Shown here piece after piece: positions 1 to 12,569 of a DNA stretch of 64,000 bases. How positions within the stretch are numbered: the first letter of the stretch is position 1; each line of letters opens with the position of its first letter. The position numbers and the translations under genes were made by a program. The notes under the pieces were generated by a model that was not told where the DNA came from, did not search any database, and worked only from the letters and a program-made list of their open reading frames with translations. This DNA comes from Rapana venosa. Taxonomy: Eukaryota; Mollusca; Gastropoda; Neogastropoda; Muricidae. The DNA lies in contig CM054141.1 of the NCBI GenBank assembly GCA_028751875.1, forward strand, positions 45,275,011 to 45,339,010. The letters are read 5' to 3'.

Positions 1-150
1 TAAATGTCCCATCGGGAAAAAAAATTTTTTGATTTAAAAACAACACCCCACAAACCCCACACACACAAAACACACACACACACACAAACACACACCCACA
101 CAAACACCCCACAAAAAAACAAAAACACACACCCCACACACACACAAAAC
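1..150 (+). repeat. Dispersed-repeat tail followed by (CA)n
   Basis: The first 45 bases are a decayed copy of a short tail also seen at 470-540, 60410-60485 and 61030-61100 (core TTATTCAATGTACCATCGAA, then AAATAAAAG-like sequence). As in the copy at 60.4 k it is followed at once by a CA-rich microsatellite. It probably represents the 3' end of an unidentified retroelement; only the tail is visible. Confidence 0.45.
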
Positions 151-469
151 AAAGGGCCCGGGATGAATTAACTGACTTTCGCATTATTATTTTAAGTACT
201 CGCTCAAAAAACATGGGGTAAAGTCTAATGTAATGTTTAAAAAAAATGAAGGGACTTTTAAACAAACACACACACCCCAACACAAAAACCGTTTTTTTTT
301 GGTTTCGCGGGGTGTGTTTTAAAATTTTGTTTTTTCTTCTTTTTTTTCTGTTTCTTTTTTTTTTTTTGGGTTAACTTTTTTAAATTGGGTTAAAGGAAAA
401 CAATTAGTTAGATAATATTTATCCATTTTTTTTTTGTTCCTAGAAAAGGGGGGTTTTTTTAAAAAAAAA
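151..469. other. AT-rich low-complexity sequence, no gene seen
   Basis: This stretch is dominated by A and T runs and a short CA tract near 265-285. No coding similarity or structured repeat could be recognised on either strand. Confidence 0.5.
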
Positions 470-599
470 AGAAAAATGCTTTGGGCTTATTCAATGTGCC
501 ATCGGTTTATAAAAATGGGGATTATTTGAAACACACATCCCTTTCTCACTCTCACACTCTCTCTTCTCTCTCTCTCAATCCCTTCTCTCTCTCTCTCCT

Positions 600-631
<32 letters not shown>

Positions 632-632
632 A
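470..632 (+). repeat. Second tail copy plus (CT)n tract
   Basis: The tail motif recurs at about 488-530, with CAATGTGCCATCGG visible, and is followed by a CT-rich microsatellite at about 541-627. The pairing of this tail with a dinucleotide tract is the same arrangement as at position 1 and at 60.4 k, although the dinucleotide differs. Confidence 0.45.
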
Positions 633-794
633 AACTGTTGGGGTACGGAAACGGCGTTCTGGGGGAAAGGGCCCTTAAACCCCAAAAAAAAAAAGGAACA
701 AAAGCATAAAGAGACGGGAGGGAAGGAAATTCCCCCTAGCAGGGAGCTGCTAAATTGCCCAATGAAAATGCAACCCCTTTTTTCATGTGGGCGC

Positions 795-975
795 TGCCCC
801 TAAAGGGGGGTAAGAGCCCTTGACACCTTTTCCCATGGGCTTTTAAGTAGTCGGGGTTCAAATCTCGGCAAGGGCGTATCACCCGGTTCAAAACCTACCG
901 TCCCTCAAATCTCTTTGGGCCAAATATTTTTCAACCAGAATATCAAACCTGCACGAAAAAAGACCCCCGTGGTTC
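795..975 (+). repeat. Possible decayed tRNA-derived SINE
   Basis: A B-box-like stretch, GGTTCAAATCTC, lies at about 857-868 in a context resembling the head of a tRNA-derived SINE. A convincing A box and the 3' part cannot be made out, so this is a weak call. The surrounding sequence is full of homopolymer-type errors. Confidence 0.25.
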
Positions 976-1107
976 TTGTCTGCGTGCGGAAACAAAGAAG
1001 ACCTCAGCATTGGGGATTTTATTAAGCCCCTGGGGGTTTGGGGAGTTTTTTTCAAAATGGAAAAAATTTCCGGGGCAGTGCCCCTAACGACTTCCCCGAG
1101 GAGTTAA

Positions 1108-1242
1108 TGGAGAGCGAGAGAGAGAGAGGGGAGGAGAGAGAGAGAAAAGGGGGAGGGGAGGAGGAGAGAGAGAAGAACAGACAAACAGCACAGGCAGACC
1201 CGACAGACAAAGGACGAGACAGAGACAGAGAGAATTCTTTTT
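1108..1242. repeat. Purine-rich (GA)n tract
   Basis: GA/GGA repeats interrupted by short purine stretches and then a GACA-like section. Translations through it give Glu/Arg repeats that are not proteins. Confidence 0.7.
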
Positions 1243-2430
1243 TTTCGTGGATACTTGGGTAATGTTTCCCCGTTTGAAAATTTAAATGGCAGAATTTCTC
1301 CCTTTTCGTAAGACTTGGATGGTGAAAGAATGCATTTCTTTTGCTTTTGAATATGTCTGTGAATGCTTATACCCAGGTTGTAAAAGGTTTTTTTTGTGTT
1401 AAATTTCGTTTCCCTTAACAAAAACCCCTTTTTATTCTTGCTTTGTCTTTTTTTGACAAAACTTTCACAAAAAATGCACGTTTTGAATCCCCCCTTTCTT
1501 TTTCAATCTTCACGTCCATGAATTTTTCCCCTTTCAGGGTGGAAAAGGCGGGTGATTTTAAAATTTTGCCCAAAAAAGCACGATTCAAAAAACAGCAACG
1601 ATATTTGATAATATAAATAATAAGGAATAATGATGATTTATACGATGAAAATGGTTTATTATGGTGTGATGATGATGACGATGTGATGATGGTGTGATGA
1701 TGAAAAGGGATGTTTGGGGATGAAAGATCAACCCTCCTCACCATGTCATTCCCCCTTAAATTTTTTGTCGTTCCTCACTAGAGCTTCCCAAAACTACAAA
1801 AATGAAAATTTTTTTAAAAAGCGGAAACCCTTTCTGCCCCCAAAAATTTTAGGTAGCCCCCATTCCAATTCGAGGGTTATTTCTAAAAGAAGCCAGTGAG
1901 CAAAGCTTCTATCTGTGCTTAAAAGCTTTTTGTCATAAATTCTTTCCGGGACCAAAGGTCCTCTTTTGAAAAGGTAAACCCGGGTTTTAGCCTTTTGCGC
2001 AAGAGGGTTTAAAATTGCGTTTTGAACACTACGTTCGGGTTTTTTTAAATTTTTTTTTTTCCATTCCCAGGGGGTTTTTGTGTTTTTTTTCTTTTAAAAT
2101 TGACAGAAACTTCACCAAAATACAAAAATTTTTGTGCTCTGGGGACAAAATTGTGGCCCAAAAATATAGTGTTATGGGTGAAAAAATGCAAAGTTTTTAT
2201 GACGATCTTATGTTTCTTTTATGGCCATTTCACATTGGTATGTCCCCATTCTAGGATTGGCCAAATTTTGACAACAATTTTTTCTTTTCAACAAAAACTT
2301 TCTTTAAAACCCCAAAAGGTTTCAACATCTTTGCCTGAAATCACGGCATCTTTTTCTTAAGCAAATATCAAAACAAATTACGAACAAATAAAAAAAAAAA
2401 ATTTTAACTGTTATCTTGCCCGGGGTGGGA
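1243..2430. other. Poor-quality AT-rich sequence with a (GAT)n tract
   Basis: No gene is recognised. A TGATGATG-type microsatellite covers about 1628-1705. The remainder is T- and A-rich with many short homopolymers. In the mirror orientation this lies 3' of the IgGFc-binding exon, so it could be intron or downstream sequence, but nothing in it proves that. Confidence 0.4.
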
Positions 2431-2696
2431 AGAGTGTTTAAAAGGAGACGGGGAAAAAGGGTTATACTTTGTATTAGTCTGGAGCGTACATGAGTGCATG
2501 CATGGCGTTAGAATATTCGTGACTTGTTTTTTTATCTTGGGGTTTTATATGGTTTTCGGTTTTACAACTAAAAGGTCCCGGGGTTTCCAAAAAATTTAAG
2601 GTTTTGACTTTCAGTTTCAGGATTTTCCCCCCCAGAAAGGGGAAAAAAATTTCCGGGGAGGAAAGTTCCACTTTTTGCTACACCAAGAATAGCTTT

Positions 2697-3757
2697 TCCC
2701 TAGAGGATTTGATTTCTGGGATAATGGGCGCCAAAGGGCGAAGGGGGAAAAGCCGGAAAGGGTCCACACGTTGAAAGTTTCAGTCCCACCACCTGGGGAA
2801 AGGGCCCGGACATATTCGTCCACCGGGCCTCCGGAAACCACATCAACGACGTAATCCCCCCCGTATAGCTTTTTGCACTTGAAAAACGGGGTCGCAGCCC
2901 CCAGAATTTCTTGCTCCATTTGCACCCAAATGGGTTTTTTACTTCTTTTGGTGACCGCCCCGCAGAATTTAGAGCGAGGGGGAACTTTCACCCGAGGGGT
3001 TTTTGGCTTTGGAACTGAAAGGGCTGGTGAGGACAGTGAACACGGGGGGTGAAGAGGGTGAAGTGGAAATGGGCAGTTTGCTCACCTGCCCCCCACCAAA
3101 AACAGGTCTGTTGGCTCGGAATTTTAGGGCCGGGTTTGGCCAAAAACTGCTGCCCTCCAAAGTCCCTTTCCTTGGGCCAGCAGAACGGAGGGTTGTCGGG
3201 GGTGTGTACAGGGGTTTTGGGCTCGTGGTTCACCAAAACGTACCGTCCCAAACCCTAGCGACAGTACTTTCCGGGCCCCAAAGGGCGTCAGGGGGGGCAA
3301 ACCCGCCCCGGGGCCCGTCCCTTCATTTTCCATTGTAGTTTTGGGCCACTGAGCCCCAGCGACACGCCCACAGCCCTTTGAACTTTTCCCCCAAAAGGCC
3401 CCCACTCAGCCCCGTAGGGCCCTTTTTTGGAAAAAACCCCCGGCTTTGGGTTTGAGCGAGGTCTCGGTCAGGGGTGACCCTTCCCCCGAATAAGCTGTGC
3501 CGACGTCCTTTCCAAAACGGAAAAATTTTTTGTTTTTGCAGGGGGGTTTACGGGACCCGCGTTTGCTTTGGGGGGCCCGGATGACCAAAAAGGCAGGTTT
3601 TGAAATTCGGCCCCCGGCATAGCCGGCCCCCTTTTGTACAAAACTGCCCCCCCTGGCTCACAGGGAGGGGGTAAGTAGCCATCGTAGGGCCCCTGGTTTC
3701 CCTTTTTACCAAAACTCCGAAGTTTTTCAGTGGGTCCAGATGTTTTGGTCCCCGCAT
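2697..3757 (-). pseudogene. Mirror copy of the IgGFc-binding-domain exon, heavily corrupted
   Basis: Read on the minus strand this matches the exon at 42347-43329: recognisable pieces include DYVVDVV, SKLP followed by Ser/Thr-rich sequence, and the Gly-Thr-Ala-Tyr-Ser-Gly-Glu stretch near 3500. There are many indels and substitutions, so no frame stays open. The counterparts of both splice sites are altered: the donor reads CTAGGGAAAAG where the other copy has GAGGGTAAGT, and the acceptor AG is lost near 3757. If taken at face value this is a dead copy. Because nearly all changes lengthen neighbouring homopolymers, and because this arm pairs with a contig end, it is more likely an error-rich second assembly of the same exon. 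At about 3499-3504 it reads GACGTCGG where the other copy has one extra G, which keeps the correct frame there. Confidence 0.65.
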
Positions 3758-4149
3758 GGACAGAAGGGATGAAAAGAAAGTATTCCCGGCTCTTGTGTTT
3801 TGAAGATGCCCGCTCTGGTTTGTCATCAAACTGTGTTTATTTTACTAATAATATATAATTATTGTTCGATTTCTGACTTTTATTCTCCCCTTTATGCCCT
3901 TCTTCCTTGTTATAGCCGTTTTGGTTCAACTTCAAAACACAAAAAGTCTATGTCGAAATTTTATTTTAACTCTGTGGCCCATGTCTTTTTTGTTATTATT
4001 TTTTTTTTTATTTTGAAAGACTATTTTAAATTTTATTATAGTTTCCCCCGCTTCTTTTGGCTGTTTAATTACTGTGCTTTTGTTTCTGGGGTTTTCCCTT
4101 TTATTGAAGGAAAAAACTCCAAATAAGATATGCCCAAAAAAAAACCCTT
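3758..4149. other. Intron-like flank, no gene seen
   Basis: T-rich sequence that pairs in reverse complement with 41950-42340, upstream of the IgGFc exon acceptor. No coding signal. It separates the exon copy from the LINE-C copy. Confidence 0.5.
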
Positions 4150-7100
4150 TTAATTATTTTCCCTACGGAAAACCGATTTTAAAACCCCCGCCACCAAGGG
4201 AAGGAAGAATGCTGGCCCAAAAAAAGTGCTGCCCTTTGGCGCACGTGGTTTATCAGGGGCAGGGAAAGGGAATTTCCCCGGGAATGGAAATAAAAGAAAT
4301 TTGAAATTTGAGAATACCCGGGATGACAGCATAGCCCAAAAATAGGGAAAAAAGAAAACCTTTCCCTTAATTTCCTGATCACAACGCTGGGGGGGTATAA
4401 ATCCCAAAGTTAAAAATTTTTGGGGAAAAGGTATCCTGCTGGCAAAAAATGTATTTTGGGGGTTCTTTTTAAAGTGAAAAAAACCCCAATTTTTTTTATT
4501 CATAAAACTCAATATTTAAAATTGTTTTTTAAACTCCGGGAAAATTTAAGCTATACGATATTGATGAAATCCATATTCCAGGGTATGGGAGGGTTTTTAT
4601 AAAAATCGGGGAAAAATAAAAGCGAAAATCCGGGGGAAACACTATTTTGTCAGAGAAAAAATTTTGTACACTATAAACAATCCTTTGAGAGGGGAAAGTA
4701 AAAAAATCCCAAAAATAAGTTTTTTATCCTTTTAAAAAAAATTTTTTTGTTTTGTTTTGGGGTTGTGATCTGTGGCAAATGCATTGTTCTTCAAATTTAA
4801 CAAGAAACGGTTTTTTTTTAAAGAGTTTTTTCTTTGGGGCTATCTAAATTTCCCCCAGAAGGGTCCCCCTTTTTAAAAAAGAGACTTTTTTTGATGAGAT
4901 AAAAAGAAGCAATGCTTCACATTGATCACCAATGTACTGCTTTCGGGTGTTTTTAATGCCCCCGGGCTGGTACAGTGAAAAGTTTCTGCAATTGAGGTAG
5001 ATAAAAACGGTTGGGTTGGCACCCAATGGGGCCAAATGATGAAAAAAAATGGAAGCCAATATATTTTGCCCGTTCCCTTTAGAATTTTACAATGTCGCCC
5101 ATAAATAAGGGGGAAAAAGCTTATAAAAAATTTTTTTAAAACCGTTAATGGGCCTTTTAAAGTAAAAAGGGAATTTTAACGGGGAAGATGCCAAATTTGG
5201 GTAAATTACATTTTAAAAACGTCAGGTAAAATAGATTACGCTTTGATCATTGGGTAAAATTTTATGGGTATTTCGACTTTGTTGTTTTTTGATTTTTGTG
5301 AAAGTATTCCCATTTTACATTGCCCAAAATTTTTCTTACCTTTTATGTAACAGTTTTTTAAGGAACCGGGGAAACCCCAGGGGGAGAAGCGGGGGTTGTG
5401 CTTCCGGTTATTTAAAATCAAAACAGTGTGTTAAAAAAATTTAGAGTTTTCCCCTTGGGGGAAGCCAAAAGGGGGCCCAAAAAAAAAGGGAAAATTTATT
5501 ATAAAATTTTTCATTAGATAATCAGGGGAAAATTTTTTAAAGAAAACAGGGATTAAAAAAAGTCTGTTAAACTCCCAAAACCAAAAAACACAATCTGATG
5601 GGAGAAAGGGGTAGTTTGTAATGTTTCCCAACCCTTATGAAAGACAGTGCATTTAAAAAATGGGGTTGGTTTGAAAAGAAAGTGGAAGTCAAAAAAAAAG
5701 CAAAAGAAAGAAAAAACAAAAAGGTTTCGCATTGGGTTAAAACCAAATTTTGAGCAAAAGCAAAAGGCCTTTCCCTTTTAAAACGTAAATCAGCATCTTT
5801 ACGAGAGGGAAACAAAAGTTCTTTCCTTGTCCGGCAACCCGCAAGTCGTGACTATAAAAAAGAAAACAGGAAAAGCAATTTTAAAATTTTTCAAAATAAC
5901 CTTGTAAAAAAATTTGAAGAGTAAAAAAATTCTTAACCCAAGGCATACTGGAAGATAATCCCAAAGGGGGAAAAAAAAGAAAGAATACCTTAAAACCCTA
6001 TCATGTCAAAGGCCCTTTATGGAACCCTTTTTTTAAAGATAAAACTCAGAAGCAGAAGAGACTGAAGAAACCTGCAGAAATTTATGGGGGATAACGCCAT
6101 TTTAAACCAAACTAAATTTAAACCCCTTTTCTGAAAAAGGAGGGACAGAATCAATCACAAACTAAAAAACAAATAAAACAAGGGGGTTATATCACGTACT
6201 AATGAATTTTTTAAAAAGGGGTTGTCAACCCGGTTACTTTTTGGGATATTTACCTTTTGTTTTTTTTAAAAAGCATCCTTCGCTCTGGAAAATCTCCAAA
6301 AAGGCCGGGCCAAAGGAACTAAATTTAAACCAGTTTTCAAGCATTAAAAGGGAAATTCGAAAGGGTCCAAAAAATTATAGAAAAATTAAATATCTTTAAA
6401 TTTCTTGGGAAAATAATTACTTTATTCAACAACGAAAAAAAATTTTAAATAACCTAAAGGGCAAATGAGGGGGTTTTCCCCCTACATTTTTTACTTAAAG
6501 GGTAAAAAGGAAAAGACTTTTGATTTGCGCTTTAAAGGTTTCCCCCCTGTCCTTTCGGGCATCTTTTGGGGGAAAATGGAAAAAATGTTAAAAAGGAATA
6601 CAAAAACTAATTTTTTCGATGTGAGTGTCTCCTGTTTTTCCCACTTGGTTCTCGGGTGAAACCCCTTTCCGTTAATTTTCTTTTACTAAAATTTGCATCC
6701 ACCATAGGAAATACTAAAAACAAAGGAAGCGAAAGGGGGGGAAAAAAAGCCTGAAATTTTTTTATTTTATGCAATCAGCAATTTGGTTTTCAAAAACTCA
6801 AATATTAATATTTGTATTTAAGTAAATAATTAATTAAAAAAACAAGTTTGTTTTTTCAAGAGAAAATGAAAATGCCTTGTTTATTTGTAAAGAGATTATT
6901 TTTTTCCCCTTTAAATTTGGGGTGTTTTTATAAAAATTTGGTGGGCCAAAACCTTTTCTTGTGGGTGGGTTCTCTCTGTAAAAATGGGGAATTTTTCTTG
7001 TTTTTTAAATGAATTTTTAAACCAATGGGTTTTTCCCCTTTTCTTTTGGAAGGTTGGACCCAATTTTAATTGCTTTAAATTAAAATTTAAAAACTTTGAA

Positions 7101-7600
7101 AATTACCAAGTAATGGTTTTTGGGTAACTGGGTTCCTTTGGGAAAATGCAATAAAAGGGTTTGTTTTAAGCTGTTTTTGGGAAATTCTAACATTGTTTAA
7201 TTGGTTAAGTATATTATTAAAAATTTTTTTATGAGAACGAAATAAAACAAAGGGGGTGGGTTTAAGTTTGTTACAATTTTTAAAGGTCCAAATTACATGT
7301 GTTTCATCTATTTAAAAGGGGGTTTCCGTTTAACAAGACATATTTAATACTAATTTAAAGAGTGTTTTTTTAAGATGATTTCCACATTGTTTCAAACTTA
7401 TCATTTCAATTTAAAAAACCCCCCAAATGGAAAGAAATTTCCTAGAGAAGAGCGGAAAATTTGGATCAAAGGGTGGAGGAATATATCAAAATTCAAAAAA
7501 TTTTTTCTTTCAAAAGGGAAAAATTACCCAAAAAGGTTTTGGGGTTGGGTCATTTTCCCTTTTGGGAAAAAAAGAAAGTGGGGATGTTGTTTTTTTTTTT
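4150..7600 (+). mobile_element. LINE-C mirror copy, badly degraded
   Basis: This is the plus-strand counterpart of the LINE at 38085-41690. Recognisable pieces include the endonuclease N-terminus near 4550-4650, and the segment around 4840-5060 that on the minus strand reads YIGDQCEALLLF, identical in type to the antisense frame at 41.2 k. The reverse-transcriptase core is scarcely readable here because of homopolymer-type errors. Identification therefore rests mainly on colinearity with the better copy. Confidence 0.5.
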
Positions 7601-8815
7601 AAAGCTTTTGATTTTGGAAGTAAAATTTTTTAAAATTTGTTTAAAATTTTGCAATATATGTATATATAAACCCAAATCACTTTTCTAACCCGTATTTTGG
7701 GGTGGGTGGGGAGTCCCATGGGTTTCATCCCCTTGTTTCTCTGGGTTTGAAATTCATGTTTTTTTGTTTGACAGGGTTTTTTTTTTGAAATCACCAAATT
7801 TATAGCTATTTAAGAAGGGTTTTGTTTAAATTATCTTTTTCTTTTTAAATTTTTTAATTTCATAATTTTATAATTACAAATTTTTTTCCCCAAGGTTATA
7901 AATGTGGTGAAAGGAAGAGACCCCTTTTATTCAAATTTTTTGGCCCACAACCTCCCAAATTAAGTCCAAGGGGGAATTTTTAAATTTTGAATGTTTTTTC
8001 CAAATAAAGTGTTTTAAAGATAAATCCAAAAGAAAAAGTCCATTGTTTTGGGGAGCATTTTAGTGACAACAGTATTACAATTTTTTCCTTTTTTAAGGTT
8101 GGCCGGGTTTCCAATTTTTTCCACTCACCCACCTTTTTTGTGTGCCAAAGGGTAATTTGACATGGTTTCCGGTGAAATGTTCTAAGGGGGTGCAAGGTGG
8201 GTGGAACCGGGGTAGGGGTTTCGGCAGTGAAAACCCTGATTTGGGGTTTTGGAAATGTTGATGGCCTTTGGGCCATGGTTTGGTGGGAAGAAAGAGAATG
8301 TTAAAAAATTTTTAATCCACCTGGAAATAAAGGGAAGAAAAAATGAATTGTTGCGGGCATTAATTGTTGGGTTTGCTTCCGCTTTTGAATCTTTTATTTC
8401 TTCCAATGGTCTCTTATTTTGGAGGTTTGGTGGAGTTTTTCCCCCCATGCAAGATTTTTGTTTAATTTATTTCCCTAAAAAATTTTTTTTTGAATAAACC
8501 TTAATCGGGGAATAAATTTATTCTGAACTTTTCAAGTTTGTTTATTGCTGTATTAAAAAAAGTTTTCCCTTTAATTGTAAAGAAAAATTCAAAATTATCA
8601 TTGACGGTTTTGCCCATAAAATTGGATTAAACAAATTCAAAAACATGTCAGCTTTTCTTCCCCCAAGTCATTACAAACTCTGTCATAAGCCAAGTGCATC
8701 CACAGGTTTAGCAAAACCCCAAAAAATAAAAACTTTTAAATAGAAAACAGTCAAATTTTGCATTAGTTATTCCTTTTCCACAAGAAACCGGTACAGGCTG
8801 TGGATTAATTTCCCT
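7601..8815. other. Non-coding spacer, mirror of 37.1-38.08 k
   Basis: Between LINE-C and the L2-like LINE. The segment around 8590-8720 clearly pairs with 37195-37370 (shared CCTGTGGATGCAC on the other copy). The CA and CT microsatellites of the right copy are not recognisable here. No gene is seen. Confidence 0.45.
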
Positions 8816-11800
8816 CATTACAATCATGCATTTATTAATTGAAACTGTAACCCCAACTTCCCCAGTTCTTTCACCACTTTTCACCTGACTCTCAAATCCA
8901 AACTTTGTTGCTTTTCCACCTCAACATCTACCATCGCTTAATCCCTTCCATGACAGTTATCCAATTCAAATTTATCATCAACTCTCTGGCCTCCTCAACT
9001 TCTTCCATTGTTTGTAACTGCAATCTGTCTGCCCAATTTAAATTGATCTAAATTTCTGATTTCATCTCTAAAAAATGATCTAACATTTCTTACAGAAACC
9101 TGGTTAAAACCACACGGTCATGAACCAAAAAAAACAACGTAACCACGGGTATAAAACTTTTTCTCTTCCCGACCCCCCTGGGGTGGCATTGCCATGTTTA
9201 AAAGATACACTGAACCGCTCTTTTTTCTGTAAATCCCCCTTCTTTCTCACCTAAATCTTTCGAAGTCTGTGAACTCAACCTCAACACACCTGGCCACTCT
9301 TACTTTCTGCTGTCTTTACCGTCACTCCAACCGTAAGAATAATCTGACATCTTCCATTTCCATCAAGAGTTTCAGTCACTCCTGGATCATTACAGCCTCT
9401 CTCCCAAAAAAGTTTATATTCCCCGTGACTTTAACTTCCTTTTGAAAACCCAAATCTTCTCGAGTCAAATTTCCCCCGTCCCTTTCCCCTCTTCCTTTTC
9501 CCCCCCCCCCCCCCCCCCCCCCCCTCTTTCCCCCCAGCTGGTAAAAAAGCAACAAAGATCAGGACATATTTTAGACGGGTAATTAGATGTTTCCAAGATC
9601 TGATCACATCTGTATCTATCACTGACGAAACTACTTTCTGATCATTCCGCTGTTCTTTTTCTCTAAATTTTTGCAAAGCCTTCAGAAAGAAAAGTATGTC
9701 AACCCCTCGAACCTCAAGGCCATAGATATTTCAAACTTTTCTTACAAGTTTCTGAACGCCTATCCAACCTGACAACAATCCCCCTCTAAACACTACAATA
9801 TGTTTCACCAAAACTGTTGTGAGAATGCACCTCCAGCCGTTCCTTCCTAAAGGGCCCCTGGCCCATGGTACACCGACATCGGGTCGCAAAGCGAAAAACG
9901 CAGGCAATAAGCGGGTGGCGAAAACAAAAACGGAAATTAAAAAGAGCTTTCGAAAAAAGTAAACAAAGTAAAATTTTTAATTTTTCAGAAAAAAAAAGTA
10001 TTATTTCTCATTCTTGATCCCAGCATAAATCCTTTTTCCCCCTACATCTATCTTCTTGGATCGGTGAAGGAAGGGCCCTCTGCCTTCCCATCCAAACCCC
10101 TCTAAAAATTCCCTTCTATATTTTCTGTTTCTTTTCTAAAAAAACCCAAAATTCGCCCCAAACGGGACGACCCCTTTCCAGCTGCACTTCCTGTCCTCAA
10201 TTTCTGGCACTCCTCTCCTTTTCTTTTACCGACAAAATGAGAAAAAATCAGAAATTCTGAAAAAATGACTATAAATCATTGGGTCTTGATCCCCTACCTG
10301 TTTTTCCTTTTCACACAGTGCTACACAACTTACCCACTATCACAAAAAAAGTAAATCTCTTTTTTTCAGGAAAAGTTCAAAACTCTCAAAATGCTATGTC
10401 ACCCCTCTACTCAAAAAAACAGACCTTGACCCCAACTTCTGAAGAATTAGGGGGTTTCCCAATTACCTTTTATTTTAAAGTCCTGAAAAAGGGAGTTCTC
10501 AAAAACTCAACAAAACCCCTTTTTTCCAACAATCTTTTTCCAGTTTCAGTCGCCCATCGCTCAACCAAACCCCTGAACCCCTTGTTCACACTTTAAAAAA
10601 ATTCTACTGCTTTGACTCAGGGAAAATCTCCCCTTTTCACTCTTTGACTTATCGCACCTTCGAACAAAAAACACCAATTTCTTTCTCCGCTTCAAAAACT
10701 TCGGTGTTTTCGGACAGCCCCCACTGGTTTAATTCATACTTACTGCCGTTTCGACGTTGCAATAAACAAGATTCAACAATATGCCAAACTGGAATGGGAT
10801 TCCCCCGGGCGTTCTAGGGCCCGTTTTTTTTCATCTTACACTTCCCCCCTTCACATATAATAAACCGTCATCAAAACAACCCTAATTTTACGGAGACTCT
10901 CAGATTCAAAGCCAGTGTTACCCTGAGAATCTGCCTTACATCTCCTGACAAATATGGCCCGCTGCTTTGAGATAGTCAAAACAGGATGACACAGAACGAA
11001 ATTACCGCTAAATTCAGATAAAACTGACCGAAGCTATGCTCTTATGGACACGACAACACAAACTCCTCATTCCATTACAACAAGCTTCAATAGAACTTCG
11101 GGCAATTACATCCATCCCTCTATCCACTTCTGTGAAGTATCTAGGTGTCGTTAGCGACAACACACACATCAATGAAAAAATCGATCACCCAGACATGTCA
11201 GTCGTGCTAACTATCCATTAGGCGTATTATGCAATTCGGAAAGTACATGTCCACCATGGCAAACAGCCAACAGTCGAGCTTTCTCTCATTCTTTCACTTC
11301 CTGGACTATAGCAATTCTCTATTGTCTGGTCGCCAGTAACATCTATCCACTCCCGTTACAACGTATACAAAACTCCGCAGCTCGACTAGTTCTCAGAAAG
11401 GAAGAAATAAACTTGACACATTACCCCTCACTGCGATCTCTCCGACAGGCTGCCTTGTGCCACAGAGAGTAGAGTTAATCAAATCAGGTACCGCACTGTT
11501 AACAAAATGTCTCCACAAAACTGCACCCATGCCTAACCTATATAAATTCTTCACCTGTACACTCCTATCACGTTTTCTCTGATCGCTCTACAGCCAGATA
11601 ACCATGGTGCCCATACGTTGCAAATACCTAGATTCAAACAACCATCCAGATGTTGACCGCCGCTCATTCTATCTATTTTCGGGTCCAGTCGTCCCTGGAA
11701 ATGAGCTCCTCTCTCACTACTTCGCCAGAAACCTAGTTATGACAGCTTTAAACATCCCAGCCTCAGACATATTATTTCAAACCTAAGGACTTCCCGCCCT

Positions 11801-12105
11801 CCAGTTTCAATCTTATCCCATGTCCTATCAACCCTGCAACAGTATATTACGGCTTTGCGAGTGTTTTGTCATGCCTTTGAGGAAAACATTTGAACCAGTC
11901 GAAATTTCATTTTCAAAATTTTTCTTGCATTCAGCCCATGTTTTGTAAATAACAGTTTAAAACTTTTGATTATTTCTCATCTGATTTCATGACTGTATAA
12001 AGATGTAAGGTTAAAGCATGCGCTTGATTTGTCTTTGCAAGATATATCGCTAAATACAAGTTCCATATAATATTATTAAGTATTATTATTATTACTAAAT
12101 TATTT
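8816..12105 (+). mobile_element. L2-like (CR1 superfamily) LINE, broken, mirror copy
   Basis: Non-LTR retrotransposon read on the plus strand, colinear with the cleaner copy at 33715-37130. Visible pieces are the endonuclease region near 9100-9450, RT pieces at 10250-10760, the frame at 11125-11215 with KYLGVVSDNT, and the C-terminal module at 11280-11780 (DYSNSLL-like, then LDSNNHPDVDRRS). The 3' end at about 12050-12105 has the GCGCTATATAA-like end and TTA repeats typical of L2-type elements. Frames are interrupted throughout, so it cannot code for a working protein as written. Confidence 0.7.
9478..9540. repeat. Poly-C / CT tract inside the LINE endonuclease
   Basis: A run of about 24 C between CT-rich ends, located inside the endonuclease coding part of the L2-like LINE. 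The mirror position, 36307-36399, is instead a long (GA)n tract on the plus strand, that is (CT)n in LINE sense. The difference suggests that the C run is a base-calling or consensus artefact of a CT microsatellite. Confidence 0.6.
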
Positions 12106-12569
12106 AGCTCTTGCATCAGCATATCTCCAATCTTTTTCCTTGGCGCTAACACTGTCAACCTTAGGCTGTTATCAATAATAGATCTAAGGTATTTTCTCTC
12201 TGCTCTTCTCGTATGTCCTTATTATGATTTAACTTTCAGGAAGCTGTCACCTCGTCAGTCTTTTACTAAACATTCCTATGCTTAACATATAGAAGCAGTC
12301 ACTTTCAGATTGTTAACTTTTTTTTAATGCTAGTGAATGCCAAATAAACAGGCACTTTGGCACAGAATAACTATACACTGATGGCTCAATGCCTATGAAG
12401 AGAATCACTTGGACAGCTGTTTAGTGTATACCTCTTTTGCCGCCACGAGGAGCAAAGTACAGAGCCCGTGCCTAAGTGTCTCAAGTCAAACCCAGAGCCC
12501 AGCTCTTCTCGTGAGCAAGCTGAGTCATCGGCCCGCCAAGACCGAGACGTTCCTTGAATATTGGTACCT
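12106..12569. other. Spacer between L2-like LINE and SINE
   Basis: Non-coding. The piece at about 12370-12560 (beginning near ACTGATGGCTCAATGCC) pairs with 33270-33470, where it gives a 70-residue open frame on the minus strand. No known protein is recognised in that frame, and its adjacency to the SINE tail makes repeat-derived sequence more likely. Confidence 0.4.
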
